Positions 44,416 through 54,209 of a DNA stretch of 64,000 nt are shown here, in pieces (the stretch's first letter is position 1; each line of letters starts with the position of its first letter). The DNA comes from Haloterrigena alkaliphila (GTDB lineage: Archaea; Halobacteriota; Halobacteria; Halobacteriales; Natrialbaceae). A model generated the notes under the pieces. It saw only the letters and a program-made list of their open reading frames with translations, did no database searches and was not told the origin of the DNA. The translations under genes and the position numbers were made by a program. The stretch lies in NCBI RefSeq assembly GCF_017352155.2, contig NZ_CP071462.1, forward strand, positions 372,001-436,000, given 5' to 3'.

Positions 44416-45330
44416 TCAGGGGGAGCCGACGCCCGTCGAGAACCCGATCGCCTCGGCGATCGCGCGTCGCTTGAGCAGGACGAAGCCGACGGCGACCACC
44501 ACGAAGCCGACGATGGTCAGGAGGCCGATCTCCTCGCCGAGCAGGAAGACGCCGGCAACCGTCGCCACGATCGGGACCAGATAGCCGATCAGCGCCGCCT
44601 CGAACGCGCCGTGTTGCTCGAGGATCCGGAAGTAGATCATGAAGGCGACGGCGGTCGCGAAGACCCCGAGGTAGAGCAGGGCGCCCATCGAGACGGGGCC
44701 GATCACGTCGGCACTGAGACCCTCGCCCCGACCGAGGCTGACGGCGTGGAGGACGAGGCCGCCGACGAGCATCGACCAGCCGACCAGCGGCAGTTGCTCG
44801 AGGGTCGGACCGGCCCGCTGGATCAGGACGCCGCCGAGCGCGACGCTGCAGACCTGCCCGACGATGAGCAACCGCGACGCGGTATCGCCGGCCAGCAGAT
44901 TCCCCGGATCGGGCTGGACGACGAGGCCGACGCCGACGAAGCCGATGGCGGCGCCGACGGCCCCCAGCGGCGAGAGCCGTTCGCCCAGCAGCGGGATGGC
45001 CCACAGTGCGGTGATGATGGGGACCAGTCCCTGCAGGATCGCGGCGACGCCGCTGGGAACCGTCTGCTGGCCGAGAAAGAGCAGGCCGTTGCCGGCGATG
45101 AGAAAGACGCCGCCGCCCGCGACGGCCGCCAGATCGTTCCGCGCGGTCGGCCGCCACTGCTCGACTCGGAGGACGGCCGCGGTCAGCAACAGCAGCGCGG
45201 CGATGTCGTACCGGGCGGCCGCGAAGAGCAGCGGCGGCAGGTGCTCGAGACCGACCGAAATCGCCGGAAAGGAAAACCCCCAGAGGATCGCGAGCAGGAC
45301 GAAAAGCGGTGCGTCGAGAGAGCGAGACAT
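44416..45330 (-). CDS. EamA/DMT-family transporter
   Basis: A 304-residue membrane protein with about ten helices and two EamA repeats (starting APLFVLLAILWGFSFPA and LLIVGQVCSVALGGVL). The signature AAILQGLVPIITALWAIPLLGERL is typical of drug/metabolite transporters. Its place between leuB and leuD, on the same strand, suggests a function linked to branched-chain metabolism such as amino acid or keto acid export; this is inference. Spacing of 78 nt to leuB allows co-transcription. Confidence 0.9.
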   Translation of the reverse strand: MSRSLDAPLFVLLAILWGFSFPAISVGLEHLPPLLFAAARYDIAALLLLTAAVLRVEQWRPTARNDLAAVAGGGVFLIAGNGLLFLGQQTVPSGVAAILQGLVPIITALWAIPLLGERLSPLGAVGAAIGFVGVGLVVQPDPGNLLAGDTASRLLIVGQVCSVALGGVLIQRAGPTLEQLPLVGWSMLVGGLVLHAVSLGRGEGLSADVIGPVSMGALLYLGVFATAVAFMIYFRILEQHGAFEAALIGYLVPIVATVAGVFLLGEEIGLLTIVGFVVVAVGFVLLKRRAIAEAIGFSTGVGSP

Positions 45331-45513
45331 AGACGACTGTAGCCGTCAGTCCCCGAAGTATCTCGCGATTTCGGCCGTCACCTTCCGGTTCAGGCGTGTT
45401 ATCACGGAACAAGTGCCACTACGGAGTAACCCGTCGCTCGAGACCGATGGGTATCGAGGGACGACGCGATCGAACGGAAACGAGTGAAAACGAGGTTCGA
45501 AATCGAACGCCGC

Positions 45514-46149
45514 CTACTCGGCTTCGGGAATCGCTTCGTCCTCGACGTAGGGGAGTTCCCGCGCCTTCTTCCGGACCGCGCCGGCGTTGGACTTCATCAG
45601 CGCCGTCGTGTCCCAGACGCCCTCGACGAGGGCCTTGCGCTGGGCGTCGTCGACGGTCACGTCGATCGTCTCGCCGCCGTAGGTGACCGCCTCGGCCTCG
45701 ACGTCGATCTCGATCTCGCCGTCGGGATTCGCGTCGACCCAGTCCTGCAGTTCCTGAATCGTCTCGCTGTCGGCGGTGACGGTCGGAATACCCAGCGCCA
45801 GACAGTTGCCCGCGAAAATCTCGGCGAAGCTCTCGCCGATGATCGCGTCGATCCCCCAGCGCATCAGGGCCTGGGGCGCGTGCTCGCGCGAGGAGCCACA
45901 GCCGAAGTTGCTGTTGACGACCATCACCGAGGAGTCCTGATACCGATCCTCGTTGAACGGGTGCTCCTTCTGGTTGTCGTCGTCGTCGAAGCGCAGATCG
46001 AAGAACGCGAACTCGCCGAGGCCGTCGAAGGTGACGACCTTCATGAACCGCGCGGGGATGATCTGGTCCGTGTCGATGTCGTTGCCCCGAATCGGGACGC
46101 CCGAACCGGAGACGTAGTTGACTTCTGGAATCTCGACTTCGTCGGTCAT
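45514..46149 (-). CDS. leuD: 3-isopropylmalate dehydratase small subunit
   Basis: A 211-residue swivel-domain protein. Motifs [38 protein letters not shown] and [12 protein letters not shown] are diagnostic of LeuD. It pairs with LeuC to isomerise 2- to 3-isopropylmalate. The start overlaps the leuC stop by 4 nt, so the two are translationally coupled for equal dosage. Confidence 0.95.
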   Translation of the reverse strand: MTDEVEIPEVNYVSGSGVPIRGNDIDTDQIIPARFMKVVTFDGLGEFAFFDLRFDDDDNQKEHPFNEDRYQDSSVMVVNSNFGCGSSREHAPQALMRWGIDAIIGESFAEIFAGNCLALGIPTVTADSETIQELQDWVDANPDGEIEIDVEAEAVTYGGETIDVTVDDAQRKALVEGVWDTTALMKSNAGAVRKKARELPYVEDEAIPEAE

Positions 46150-47567
46150 GCGAGGTTCACCTCCTTCAGATCGCGTACGTCGGAGACTTCCCCGGTGATC
46201 GCCGCGGCGGCGACCATCCGCGGGCTCATCAGCACCGTGCGGCCATCTTTCGATCCCTGCCGGCCGACGAAGTTCCGGTTCGAGGAGGAGGCGCAGGCCT
46301 CGTCGCCCTCGAGCTGGTCCTCGTTCATGCCCAGACACATCGAACAGCCGGCGTTTCGCCACTCGAAGCCGGCTTCCTCGAAGGTGTCTTTGAGGCCCTC
46401 TTCCTCGGCGGTCTTCTGCACGCGCTGGCTGCCGGGGACGACCATCGCGCGGACGTCGTCGTGGACCTGCCGGCCCTCGACGATCTTCGCCGCGCGGCGC
46501 AGATCGGGCAGGCGGGCGTTCGTACAGGAGCCGAGGAAGGCCACGTCGATGTCGTACCCCTCCATCGTGTCGCCGGGTTCGACGCGCATGTGCTCCTGGG
46601 CGCGTCGGGCGGTGTCCTGCTTGTCTGCGGGCAGGGATTCGGGTTCCGGAATCGGCTCGGTGACGCCGACGCCCTGACCGGGCGTGGTGCCCCAGGTGAC
46701 CACTGGCTCGAGTTCGTTGGCGTCGATGTGGACGACGTCGTCGTACTCGGCGTCGTCGTCCGAACGGATGGACTCCCAGTAGGGCTTGAGTTCCTCGAAC
46801 TTCTCCGGGTTCTCCTGGAAGTAGTCCGTCTGCTCGAGCCACTCGTAGGTGGTCTCGTCGGGGTTGACGTAGCCCGCGCGGGCGCCGCCCTCGATGGACA
46901 TGTTACAGATCGACATCCGGCCTTCCATCCCGAGGCTCTCGATGGCCTCGCCGGCGTACTCGTAGACGTAGCCGACGCCGCCCTCGGTGCCGAGTCGGCG
47001 GATGATCTCGAGGATGACGTCCTTCGCCTCGACGCCCTCGCCGAGTTCGCCGTCGACCTGGATCTTCCGCACTTTCTGTTTCTCCATCGCGACGGTGCCC
47101 GTCGCGAGCACGTCGCGGATCTGGGAGGTCCCGATCCCGAACGCGAGCGCGCCGAACGCGCCGTGGGTCGAGGTGTGGGAGTCCCCGCAGACGATCGTTT
47201 TCCCGGGCTGGGTGATCCCCTGTTCCGGTCCGATGACGTGGACGATCCCCTGATCGCCCGTCGTCGGGTCCGAGAACTCGATGCCGGCCTCCCGAACGTT
47301 TTCCTCGAGTTCGGCCATCATCTCCTCGGCCGCGTCCTCCTTGTAGGGGCGGGACTGATCCGCCGTCGGGACGATGTGGTCGACCGTCGCGTGGGTCAGT
47401 TCCGGGAAGGCGACCTCGAGGTCGCGCTCGCGGAGCATCCCGAACGCCTGCGGACTCGTGACCTCGTGGATGAGGTGAAGCCCGACGAACAGCTGATCCT
47501 GTCCCGTCGGCAGCGTGGTGACTTTGTGTCGATCCCAGACCTTGTCGTACAGCGTGCCCTCGCTCAT
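46146..47567 (-). CDS. leuC: 3-isopropylmalate dehydratase large subunit
   Basis: A 473-residue aconitase-family protein. [4Fe-4S] ligands are Cys in [13 protein letters not shown] and the pair in [12 protein letters not shown]. Other motifs are [39 protein letters not shown]-type ([20 protein letters not shown]) and [22 protein letters not shown]. It forms the heterodimer with LeuD. Its start overlaps the stop of the small upstream ORF by 4 nt. Confidence 0.95.
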   Translation of the reverse strand: MSEGTLYDKVWDRHKVTTLPTGQDQLFVGLHLIHEVTSPQAFGMLRERDLEVAFPELTHATVDHIVPTADQSRPYKEDAAEEMMAELEENVREAGIEFSDPTTGDQGIVHVIGPEQGITQPGKTIVCGDSHTSTHGAFGALAFGIGTSQIRDVLATGTVAMEKQKVRKIQVDGELGEGVEAKDVILEIIRRLGTEGGVGYVYEYAGEAIESLGMEGRMSICNMSIEGGARAGYVNPDETTYEWLEQTDYFQENPEKFEELKPYWESIRSDDDAEYDDVVHIDANELEPVVTWGTTPGQGVGVTEPIPEPESLPADKQDTARRAQEHMRVEPGDTMEGYDIDVAFLGSCTNARLPDLRRAAKIVEGRQVHDDVRAMVVPGSQRVQKTAEEEGLKDTFEEAGFEWRNAGCSMCLGMNEDQLEGDEACASSSNRNFVGRQGSKDGRTVLMSPRMVAAAAITGEVSDVRDLKEVNLA

Positions 47568-47851
47568 TCCTCGTCCTCTACGGTGGTGGTCGGTTCGCGG
47601 CCGCGTTCGAAGACGCGGTTCGCGTCCGCGGCGTCCTGTGGCGGCGTGTGATCCACGTCCGCCATCGTGTCGGTCGGTTCGTCGTCTGTGCGTCCGTTCG
47701 AATCGGTCGCGGCCCGGTCGGTGTTCTCGGTCCCGCCGTCGGTGACCACCGTCGGCCCGCGACTGAACAGCCGGCCAGCCGTCTCCCCCGTGTAGGGGTT
47801 GGTGTGGCTGACGTCGGCCATCGTCTCGGATGTCGTGTCGTTCTCGTTCAT
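47564..47851 (-). CDS. Small conserved ORF between ilvC and leuC with duplicated motif
   Basis: A 95-residue hydrophilic protein, 17 nt after ilvC and overlapping leuC by 4 nt. It contains a direct repeat: [20 protein letters not shown] followed by SRGPTV, and [20 protein letters not shown] followed by ERGREP. The rest is acidic, Thr/Asp-rich linker. The strict position within the leucine/isoleucine operon and the repeated motif suggest a regulatory or assembly factor, but nothing is known to me. No zinc motif or membrane segment. Confidence 0.72.
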   Translation of the reverse strand: MNENDTTSETMADVSHTNPYTGETAGRLFSRGPTVVTDGGTENTDRAATDSNGRTDDEPTDTMADVDHTPPQDAADANRVFERGREPTTTVEDEE

Positions 47852-47868
47852 TGGTCGGGTGCTCGGTC

Positions 47869-48927
47869 TCAGTCGTCCGCCTGCACCTGGACGGACTCGT
47901 CTTCGTCTTCGGTCTCCGCTTCGTCGTCGGCCCACGCGAACAGGTCGCGCAGGCGCTCGCCGACCTGTTCGATCTCGTGGTTCTTCTCCGCTTCCCGGAG
48001 CTGGTTGTAGCTCGGTCGACCCGCCTGGTTCTCGAGGATCCACTCGCGGGTGAACTCGCCGTTTTGAATCTCCTCGAGCGTCTCCTCCATGTTCTCGCGA
48101 ACGTTCTCGTCGACGATGCGGTCGCCCCGGGAGAGGCCGCCGTACTCGGCGGTGTCGCTCACGGAATCCCACATCTCGGCGTGGCCGCCCTCGTACATCA
48201 GGTCGACGATCAGTTTGAGTTCGTTCAGGCACTCGAAGTAGGCGATCTCCGGCGAGTAACCGGCGTCGACCAGCGTCTCGTAGCCGTGCTTGACCAGCGA
48301 GGTGACGCCGCCACAGAGGACGGCCTGCTCGCCGAAGAGGTCGGATTCGACCTCCTCCTGGAACGTCGTCTCGATGACACCCGCTCGAGTGCAGCCGATC
48401 CCCTTCGCGTAGGCGAGCGCGCGTTCGGACGCCTCGCCCGTAGTGTCCTGATAGACCGCGAGCAGCCCCGGCGTCCCCTCGTCGTTCTCGTAGTTCCGGC
48501 GGACGAGGTGACCCGGACTCTTGGGCGCGACCATCGTCACGTCGACGTCTTCCGGCGGCTCGATCTGGTTGTAGTGGATGTTCAGCCCGTGGGCGAACTG
48601 CAGCGTGTCGCCGGCCTCGAGGTTCGGCGCGATGGCGTTCTCGTAGACGTCCGCCTGCACGGTGTCGGGCACCAGCACGGAGACGTAGGAAGCCTGTGCG
48701 ACCGCGTCGGCGGGCGTCTCGACCGTCAGCCCGTCGGCTTCGGCGGCCGAGCGCGAGGACGATCCCTCGCGGAGGCCGACGACCACGTCCACGCCGCTGT
48801 CGTTCAGGTTCAGCGCGTGGGCGTGGCCCTGGCTCCCGTAGCCCAGCACGGCCACGGTCTCGTCGTCGAGCGTCGATACGTCTGCGTCGTCGTCGTAGTA
48901 AATGTCGGTGGTGAATTCGTCAGTCAT
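47869..48927 (-). CDS. ilvC: Ketol-acid reductoisomerase
   Basis: A 352-residue enzyme. The NADPH-binding motif is [15 protein letters not shown]; metal-binding residues lie in [15 protein letters not shown] and [19 protein letters not shown]. It converts acetolactate or acetohydroxybutyrate to the dihydroxy acid. A C-terminal acidic extension (after [11 protein letters not shown]) is typical of halophiles. The start overlaps the ilvN stop by 8 nt. Confidence 0.96.
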   Translation of the reverse strand: MTDEFTTDIYYDDDADVSTLDDETVAVLGYGSQGHAHALNLNDSGVDVVVGLREGSSSRSAAEADGLTVETPADAVAQASYVSVLVPDTVQADVYENAIAPNLEAGDTLQFAHGLNIHYNQIEPPEDVDVTMVAPKSPGHLVRRNYENDEGTPGLLAVYQDTTGEASERALAYAKGIGCTRAGVIETTFQEEVESDLFGEQAVLCGGVTSLVKHGYETLVDAGYSPEIAYFECLNELKLIVDLMYEGGHAEMWDSVSDTAEYGGLSRGDRIVDENVRENMEETLEEIQNGEFTREWILENQAGRPSYNQLREAEKNHEIEQVGERLRDLFAWADDEAETEDEDESVQVQADD

Positions 48928-49579
48928 CGTCTGCTGGAATTTCCTGCTGGTTCGCCTCGTCGGCGGCCGATTCCGTCGCGCTCACGGGCGCCGCCGTCTC
49001 GTCGGTGCCCCGCGCTAGCGCCGTCGCCCCGGTTCGTGAGATTTCGCGGATCCCGAACTGGCCGAACGTCTCGATCGCGGCCTCGATCTTCTGGCGGGCG
49101 CCCGTGATCTCGAACGTTGCGGTTTCGGGACTCGAGTCGACGGTCTTCGCGTCGTACATGTCGGCGACGGCGTTGACCTGTGCCGGGTCGTCGGCCTCGA
49201 CTTTGATCAACGCCAGTTCGCGTTGCATCGCGTCGGGCTCGAGTTCGCGCGCCGAGATCACCGGGACGAGCTTTCGCAGTTGTTTCTTGATCTGGTCAAT
49301 GCCCGGGTCGGGCTCCTCGACGACGACCGTGATCCGCGCGCGGTCGTCGTCTTTCGTCGGCCCGACGGTCAGGCTCTCGATGTTGAACTGGCGCCTCGAG
49401 AACAGCCCCGAGACGTCCGAAAGCACGCCGGGTTCGTGCTCGACCAGCGCGGAGATGACGGTGCGCCGGGGCAGGTGGGTCGCTTCGACCTCGGGGTCGA
49501 TGCGAATGCCCTGCTTGTTGCGTCGACCCGCGGGGGTCGGTCGCTCCTCCGGAGCCGGGCCGTCTAATCCCCGTTTCAT
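48920..49579 (-). CDS. ilvN: Acetolactate synthase small (regulatory) subunit
   Basis: A 219-residue protein. After a basic N-terminal tail comes an ACT domain (about 40-110: [33 protein letters not shown]) followed by the ALS small-subunit C domain ([14 protein letters not shown]). It binds branched-chain amino acids and confers feedback inhibition on IlvB. The C-terminal 30 residues are acidic linker. Overlaps ilvB by 4 nt. Confidence 0.94.
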   Translation of the reverse strand: MKRGLDGPAPEERPTPAGRRNKQGIRIDPEVEATHLPRRTVISALVEHEPGVLSDVSGLFSRRQFNIESLTVGPTKDDDRARITVVVEEPDPGIDQIKKQLRKLVPVISARELEPDAMQRELALIKVEADDPAQVNAVADMYDAKTVDSSPETATFEITGARQKIEAAIETFGQFGIREISRTGATALARGTDETAAPVSATESAADEANQQEIPADDD

Positions 49580-51399
49580 AGCTGGTCCTCCGCCAGTGCG
49601 AACTGGCCGTTGTCGCCGCCGCTCGGAACCATCGGGTAGACGTTGGCGTCGGGATCGATGTGGACGTCGATCACGGACGGGCCGTCGTAGGCGATCGCGT
49701 CCGCGATGGTGTCGGCGACCTCGTCGTACTCGTCGATGCGGAAGCCGGCCGCGCCGAACGCCTCCGCGAGTTTGTCGAATTCGGGCATCCAGTTGTACTC
49801 CGACGCGGCGTGTCGGCCCTCGAAGAAGGCGTCCTGCCACTGTCGGACCATGCCGATGTACTCGTTGTTGAGCACGGCGACCGTGATGTCGAGCTCCTCG
49901 CGGACCGCGACCGAGAGCCCCTGCATCGTCATCAGGAACGAGCCGTCGCCGTCGATACAGACGACGTCCTGATCGTCGTCGGCCGCGAGACGGGCGCCGA
50001 TCGCCGCGGGGAGTCCGTACCCCATCGTCCCGAGGCCGTGACTCGAGACCCACGTGCGGGGCTCGGTGAACGTCCAGTACTGGCAGGCCCACATCTGGTG
50101 TTGGCCGACGCCGGTGGTGACGATGGTGTCGTCGTCGGTCGCCTCGTCGAGCGCCTCGACGACGAACTCCGGCTGAACGGGACCGTCCTCGGGCGCATCG
50201 TAGGCCATCGAGTAGTCGGACTTCCACTGCTGGCACTGGGCGCGCCACTTGGTCGCTTCCGGCGAGGAGTCGACCGCCTCGCGCAGTTGCTCGACGACCG
50301 TCTCGGCGTCACCGACCAGCGGGTAGTCCGCGTGGATGTTCTTCGAGATCTCCGCGGGATCGATGTCGACGTGGATCAGTTCCGCGTCGGGCGCGAAGGT
50401 CTCGATGCCGCCGGTCAGGCGGTCGTCGAACCGCGTGCCGATCCCGATCAGCGTGTCGCAGTGGGTGATCGCCATGTTGGCGTAGCCGGTGCCGTGCATC
50501 CCCGCCATCTCGAGCGATAGCTCGTGGTCCTCGGGGAACGCGCCGATGCCGGGCATCGTGGTGATCACCGGGATCTCGTGTTCGATCGCGAACTCGCGGC
50601 AGGCCTCGCTGGCCTCGCCCTTGATGACGCCGCCGCCGAGTAGCATCGCGGGCTTCGCGGCGTTCTCGATCCGCTCGGCCGCGGCCGCGACGAGTTCCTC
50701 GTCCGCGCGTTCCTGCACCCGATAGGTGTCGGGCGTCTTCGGCGCGTCCGGCTCGCGGTCGGTCTCGCCCTTGGTGACGTCCTTGGGGAGGTCGACCAGC
50801 GTCGGCCCCGGACGGCCCTCGCCGGCCAGCGCGAACGCCTCGCTGACGTCGCTCCCGACGCGGTCCGAGTCGCTCGCGAAGGTGTTGTTCTTCGTGATCG
50901 GGGTCGTGACGCCCGTCGTATCGGTCTCCTGGAAGGCGTCGTTGCCGACGAACTCCGTCGGGACCTGCCCCGTCAGCGCGACCAGCGGGTCCGAGTCCAT
51001 GTCGGCGTCCGCCAGTCCCGTGACGAGGTTGGTCGCGCCCGGCCCCGACGTCGCCAGACAGATACCCGGTTCGCCCGAGACGATGCCGTAGGCGTCGGCC
51101 GCGTGGGCCGCGCCTTGCTCGTGGGCCATCGTCACGTGGCGAATGTCCGAATCGTAGAGCGCGTCGTAGACGGGCATGATCGCCCCGCCCTGCACGCCGA
51201 AAGCGTACTCGACGCCCGCGTTCTCGAGCGCGCGGACGACGGCCTCGGCGCCGTTCGTGACGGGTTCGGCCTGCTCGGTCGGCGTCGACTCGGTGTCGGC
51301 GTCGAGCTCCTTGGCCGCGTCCGGGGCCGCACTGTCCGTGATCTGGTCGTCGTCCTGTTCTTCGTCCGCCGGTGTGACCTTTGCTGCGCGTTCGCTCAT
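49576..51399 (-). CDS. ilvB: Acetolactate synthase large (catalytic) subunit
   Basis: A 607-residue ThDP enzyme. An acidic N-terminal extension of 50 residues is followed by YAFGVQGGAIMPVYDAL, the catalytic Glu in HEQGAAHAADAYG, the FAD-binding middle domain and the ThDP motif GDGSFLMTMQGLSVAVREEL...NN. It condenses pyruvate with pyruvate or 2-oxobutyrate. First gene of ilvBNC-leuCD. Its ATG overlaps the stop of a 21-residue upstream ORF. Confidence 0.96.
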   Translation of the reverse strand: MSERAAKVTPADEEQDDDQITDSAAPDAAKELDADTESTPTEQAEPVTNGAEAVVRALENAGVEYAFGVQGGAIMPVYDALYDSDIRHVTMAHEQGAAHAADAYGIVSGEPGICLATSGPGATNLVTGLADADMDSDPLVALTGQVPTEFVGNDAFQETDTTGVTTPITKNNTFASDSDRVGSDVSEAFALAGEGRPGPTLVDLPKDVTKGETDREPDAPKTPDTYRVQERADEELVAAAAERIENAAKPAMLLGGGVIKGEASEACREFAIEHEIPVITTMPGIGAFPEDHELSLEMAGMHGTGYANMAITHCDTLIGIGTRFDDRLTGGIETFAPDAELIHVDIDPAEISKNIHADYPLVGDAETVVEQLREAVDSSPEATKWRAQCQQWKSDYSMAYDAPEDGPVQPEFVVEALDEATDDDTIVTTGVGQHQMWACQYWTFTEPRTWVSSHGLGTMGYGLPAAIGARLAADDDQDVVCIDGDGSFLMTMQGLSVAVREELDITVAVLNNEYIGMVRQWQDAFFEGRHAASEYNWMPEFDKLAEAFGAAGFRIDEYDEVADTIADAIAYDGPSVIDVHIDPDANVYPMVPSGGDNGQFALAEDQL

Positions 51400-51461
51400 C
51401 GATTGCCTCCCGCCGCGTGGCGGCGTGTGTCGGTCGCGCTGGGTGTAGAGTGGTGTGTCAT
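51396..51461 (-). CDS. Possible 21-residue upstream ORF overlapping ilvB
   Basis: A short frame MTHHSTPSATDTRRHAAGGN plus Arg ends with TGA overlapping the ilvB ATG (ATGA). It is His/Thr/Arg-rich, not rich in Leu/Ile/Val, so it does not look like a classical attenuation leader. The tight overlap suggests translational coupling if translated. No homologue is recognised. Confidence 0.35.
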   Translation of the reverse strand: MTHHSTPSATDTRRHAAGGNR

Positions 51462-51749
51462 CTGCTGGATGTGCTGTCGCTGTGAAAACGATGCGACGAA
51501 TTTCGGTCCGGAGCTACGAGGTACTAGAGAGGGGGCGAGAGCGCCCCTACAATACGAATCGAAGCGAACGCGCTGGTGTCGGCCGAGTTGCGAGCCGACA
51601 GCGAAGCGCGGACCGTCATTACTGATGACGTAGGACCCTCGAGGGACATAATGGTTGCGAGTCTCACGGGTCGTGCAAGTGTTGCGATTCGAATCGCTCG
51701 AGCGCGACAGCAGGGGCTCGCGGGCGGTGGCAAACGAGGCGGCCATCCC

Positions 51750-52983
51750 TCAGACGCGCACCTCCTCCGTTTCGGACTGACGTTCGATGTCAGCCTCCTC
51801 CGCGAAGCGCTCGAGGTCGTCGACGGTGACGCGGCGCTTCTCGGCCCCGTAGTCCTTGACGCGGCGGGTGACCGCCGTGACCTGCTCGTCGGTCGGCTCG
51901 AAGCCGAGCTCGTGCAGGCGCTCGCGGACCGAGTGGGTCCCGGTGTGTTTCCCCATGACGAGTCGGCGCTCGGCACCGACCATCTCCGGAGTCATGACGC
52001 CGGGTTCGAAGGTATCGGAGTTCTCGATGATGCCCGCGGCGTGGATGCCGCTCTCGTGGGAGAACGCGTTGTCGCCGACGACGGGCTTGTTGCCCGGCGT
52101 CCCCATGCCGCTCTTCTCTTCGACGACGTTCGAGAGTTCGGTGATGCGCGTCGTGTCGATGCCCGTGTCGCACTGGTAGAGCGACTCGACGGCCATCACG
52201 TACTCCTCGTAGGCGGCGTTACCGGCGCGCTCGCCGATCGAGTTGACCGAGACCTGCGCCTGGTCGGCGCCCGCCTCGATACCGGCCAGCGCGTTGGCGG
52301 TGGCCAGTCCGAAGTCGTCGTGGGTGTGGACGTCGACCCGCGCGTCGGTGTGGGCACAGACCTTCTCGATCATGGCCTTGAACCGGGTCGGGGTGGCGAC
52401 GCCACACGTGTCCGGGATGTTGATCCAGTCGACGCCGACCTCGCTGACGGCCTCGATGATCTCCATCAGGAACGGCTCGTCGGTTCGCGTCGCGTCCATC
52501 GGCGAGAACATGCAGGTAGTTCCCGTCTCGACGACGCGTTCGACCGATTCGACTGCGCGCTGTACGACTTCGTCCCGCGTCGCGTGCATGGAGTCCTCGA
52601 TCTGAACGTCGCTGGTGCTGACGAACGTGTGCACCATTTCGACGCCGGAATCCAGTGCGGCCTCGATGTCCGCGTCGACGACGCGGGCTAACCCGCAGGT
52701 CGTCGTCGAGGTCGATGACGCGATATCACGAACGGCTTCGAACTCCGCGTCCGAGTTGACCGGGAACCCGGCCTCGATAACGTGGGTTCCCATCTCGTCC
52801 AGAATGGACGCGATCTGCCGTTTGTCGTCGTAGGAGAACGACGTTCCGGGCGACTGTTCACCGTCCCGGAGCGTCGTATCGAAGACACGTGCTGACTCTA
52901 TTTCGTCAGTGGAATCTAACGTGCCCTGGAAGAACTCGACCCCCCTGACTGGTGTCAGAGGACGGGTTGTCTTGTGAAGACAT
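51750..52983 (-). CDS. leuA: 2-isopropylmalate synthase (or citramalate synthase), with apparent +1 frameshift near the start
   Basis: An alpha-isopropylmalate synthase family enzyme of about 410 residues. ATG at 52983 (MSSQDNPSSDTSQ) lies 28 nt after a TATA box but runs out of frame; the catalytic start VEFFQGTLDSTDEIESARVF, then DTTLRDGEQSPGTSFSYDD, follows in the next frame. The frames join if the run of six bases at 52940-52945 (G on the coding strand) had five. Downstream the gene is intact: metal and substrate residues in VHTHDDFGLATANALAG, GNAAYEEYV, HESGIHAAGI. An in-frame ATG at 52793 would lack the active-site motif. The position next to ilvBNC-leuCD favours LeuA. Confidence 0.85.
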
Positions 52984-53527
52984 TGTGTCTGAATCCGACG
53001 GGCGACGAAGTATATAAACCTAACGCTGAGGCTACGGGGCGAGTCATGCTACTACAACTCATACTATCGTCAGCGATCGGAAAACCGTACGACACCAACG
53101 CCCTAATACGTCACCATATGTCCTATTATCATACTACGCTCGAGGCGCGTCGCCCGCGAGCGACATCCGAATCGTCCCGAATATCAGGCGGTGACCGGCC
53201 ACCATCGCTGGCGCGCACTCGGCGAGTAGACGTTCGGTCGGGATTACGTCTCGGAGCGGGGTGCTGAAACGAAACCATCGATTATCTGGGGGGCGATACC
53301 GGACATTCGTCCAACTATTTCGCACCCCGCGCTGAACGGCGGTCCCGCCGGAGCAACCCTGAGAGGGCCGAGGAGGCGTCGTCTCGGACGACCGAGGGCG
53401 TAATCGGGGCGTCGCGTTCACGGACGCCGATGGCGAACGGCGACGGAACGCGAGACGCCGGGACGGAAATGAATCACGCAGGCGCGCGTGTCAAGATTTT
53501 ATCCGTCGCCGTGGTAGATCGAGCGGC
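52984..53527. other. Divergent intergenic region, 544 bp
   Basis: Upstream of leuA and the ferritin-like gene. The part 53011-53140 is notably AT-rich for this genome and contains the leuA TATA box and three copies of TCAT[A/G]CTA[C/T] (near 53044, 53060 and 53128). No convincing gene. The right half contains no feature I can name. Confidence 0.5.
53011..53018 (-). promoter_or_regulatory. leuA: TATA box of leuA
   Basis: TTTATATA on the minus strand, a near-ideal archaeal TATA box. The expected transcription start falls about 4 nt before the ATG at 52983, so leuA is leaderless and that ATG is the genuine start. Confidence 0.7.
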
Positions 53528-53983
53528 ATGACGACCGACGAGATTACGGACCTCCTGACGGAGGCCTACAACGACGAACTCGAGACCGTAATGAACTACC
53601 TCTCGAACGCGATCGTCCTCGACGGCATCCACGCCGAGGAGGTCAAGGAGAGCCTCGAGGAGGACATCCAGGAGGAACTCGACCACGCGCGGCTGCTCGG
53701 GGAGCGCCTGAAGCAACTCGACGAGGCGCCGCCCGGCTCCGAGCAGTTCGAGGCCAAACAGCACAGCCTCCAGCCCCCCGAAGACACCACCGACGTCCAG
53801 TCGGTCATCGAGGGCGTCCTCGAGGCCGAAGAGGGCGCGATCGAGACCTACCGATCGCTGGTCGACGCCGCCGACGAGGCGAACGACCCCGTCACGGAGG
53901 ACGTGGCGGTGACGATCCTCACCGACGAGGAGGCCCACCACACCGAGTTCCGCGGGTTCCAGAAGGAGTTCCCCATGGACTGA
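53528..53983 (+). CDS. Ferritin-like/rubrerythrin-type four-helix protein
   Basis: A 151-residue all-helical protein. Putative di-iron ligands are Glu in NDELETVMNYL, the EELDHARLLGERL helix, EEGAIETYRSLV and DEEAHHTEFRGF. Spacing matches bacterioferritin/DUF2202-like ferritin-fold proteins. It probably binds iron and takes part in peroxide or iron handling. Cytoplasmic. Confidence 0.8.
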   Translation: MTTDEITDLLTEAYNDELETVMNYLSNAIVLDGIHAEEVKESLEEDIQEELDHARLLGERLKQLDEAPPGSEQFEAKQHSLQPPEDTTDVQSVIEGVLEAEEGAIETYRSLVDAADEANDPVTEDVAVTILTDEEAHHTEFRGFQKEFPMD

Positions 53984-54074
53984 TCGGTTCGACTCGATCG
54001 CCGCCGCGGACGATCGTAGACGGTCGAAGACCGCGAGCGACCGAAGGGAGCGAGCGGGCCGAGGAACCCTCGAG

Positions 54075-54093
54075 GCCGCGCCATCGGCGCGGC
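54075..54093 (+). repeat. Hairpin: 8-bp stem, 3-nt loop
   Basis: GCCGCGCC, ATC, GGCGCGGC form a perfect stem-loop between the ferritin-like and DUF5779-like genes. It may be part of a transcription end or a repeat. Confidence 0.5.
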
Positions 54094-54118
54094 TGAGGGG
54101 GTGACGCAGGCTTTTCAT

Positions 54119-54169
54119 CGAAGTTTTGCCGAGGGCGCGCCGAAGGCGCGCCCGCAGAGCAAAAGTTCG
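54119..54169 (+). repeat. Two-tier hairpin upstream of the DUF5779-like gene
   Basis: An inner perfect hairpin (GGGCGCGCC-GAA-GGCGCGCCC, 54133-54153) is enclosed by a second stem TTTTGC (54124-54129) / GCAAAA (54159-54164), extended by CGAA/TTCG with one mismatch. It lies 41 nt before the next start codon. It could act as a terminator, RNA structure or DNA-protein site. Confidence 0.5.
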
Positions 54170-54209
54170 GAGGCGAACGTTTTTCTCGCCGCAGTTCGAG
54201 CCCCCTCGT

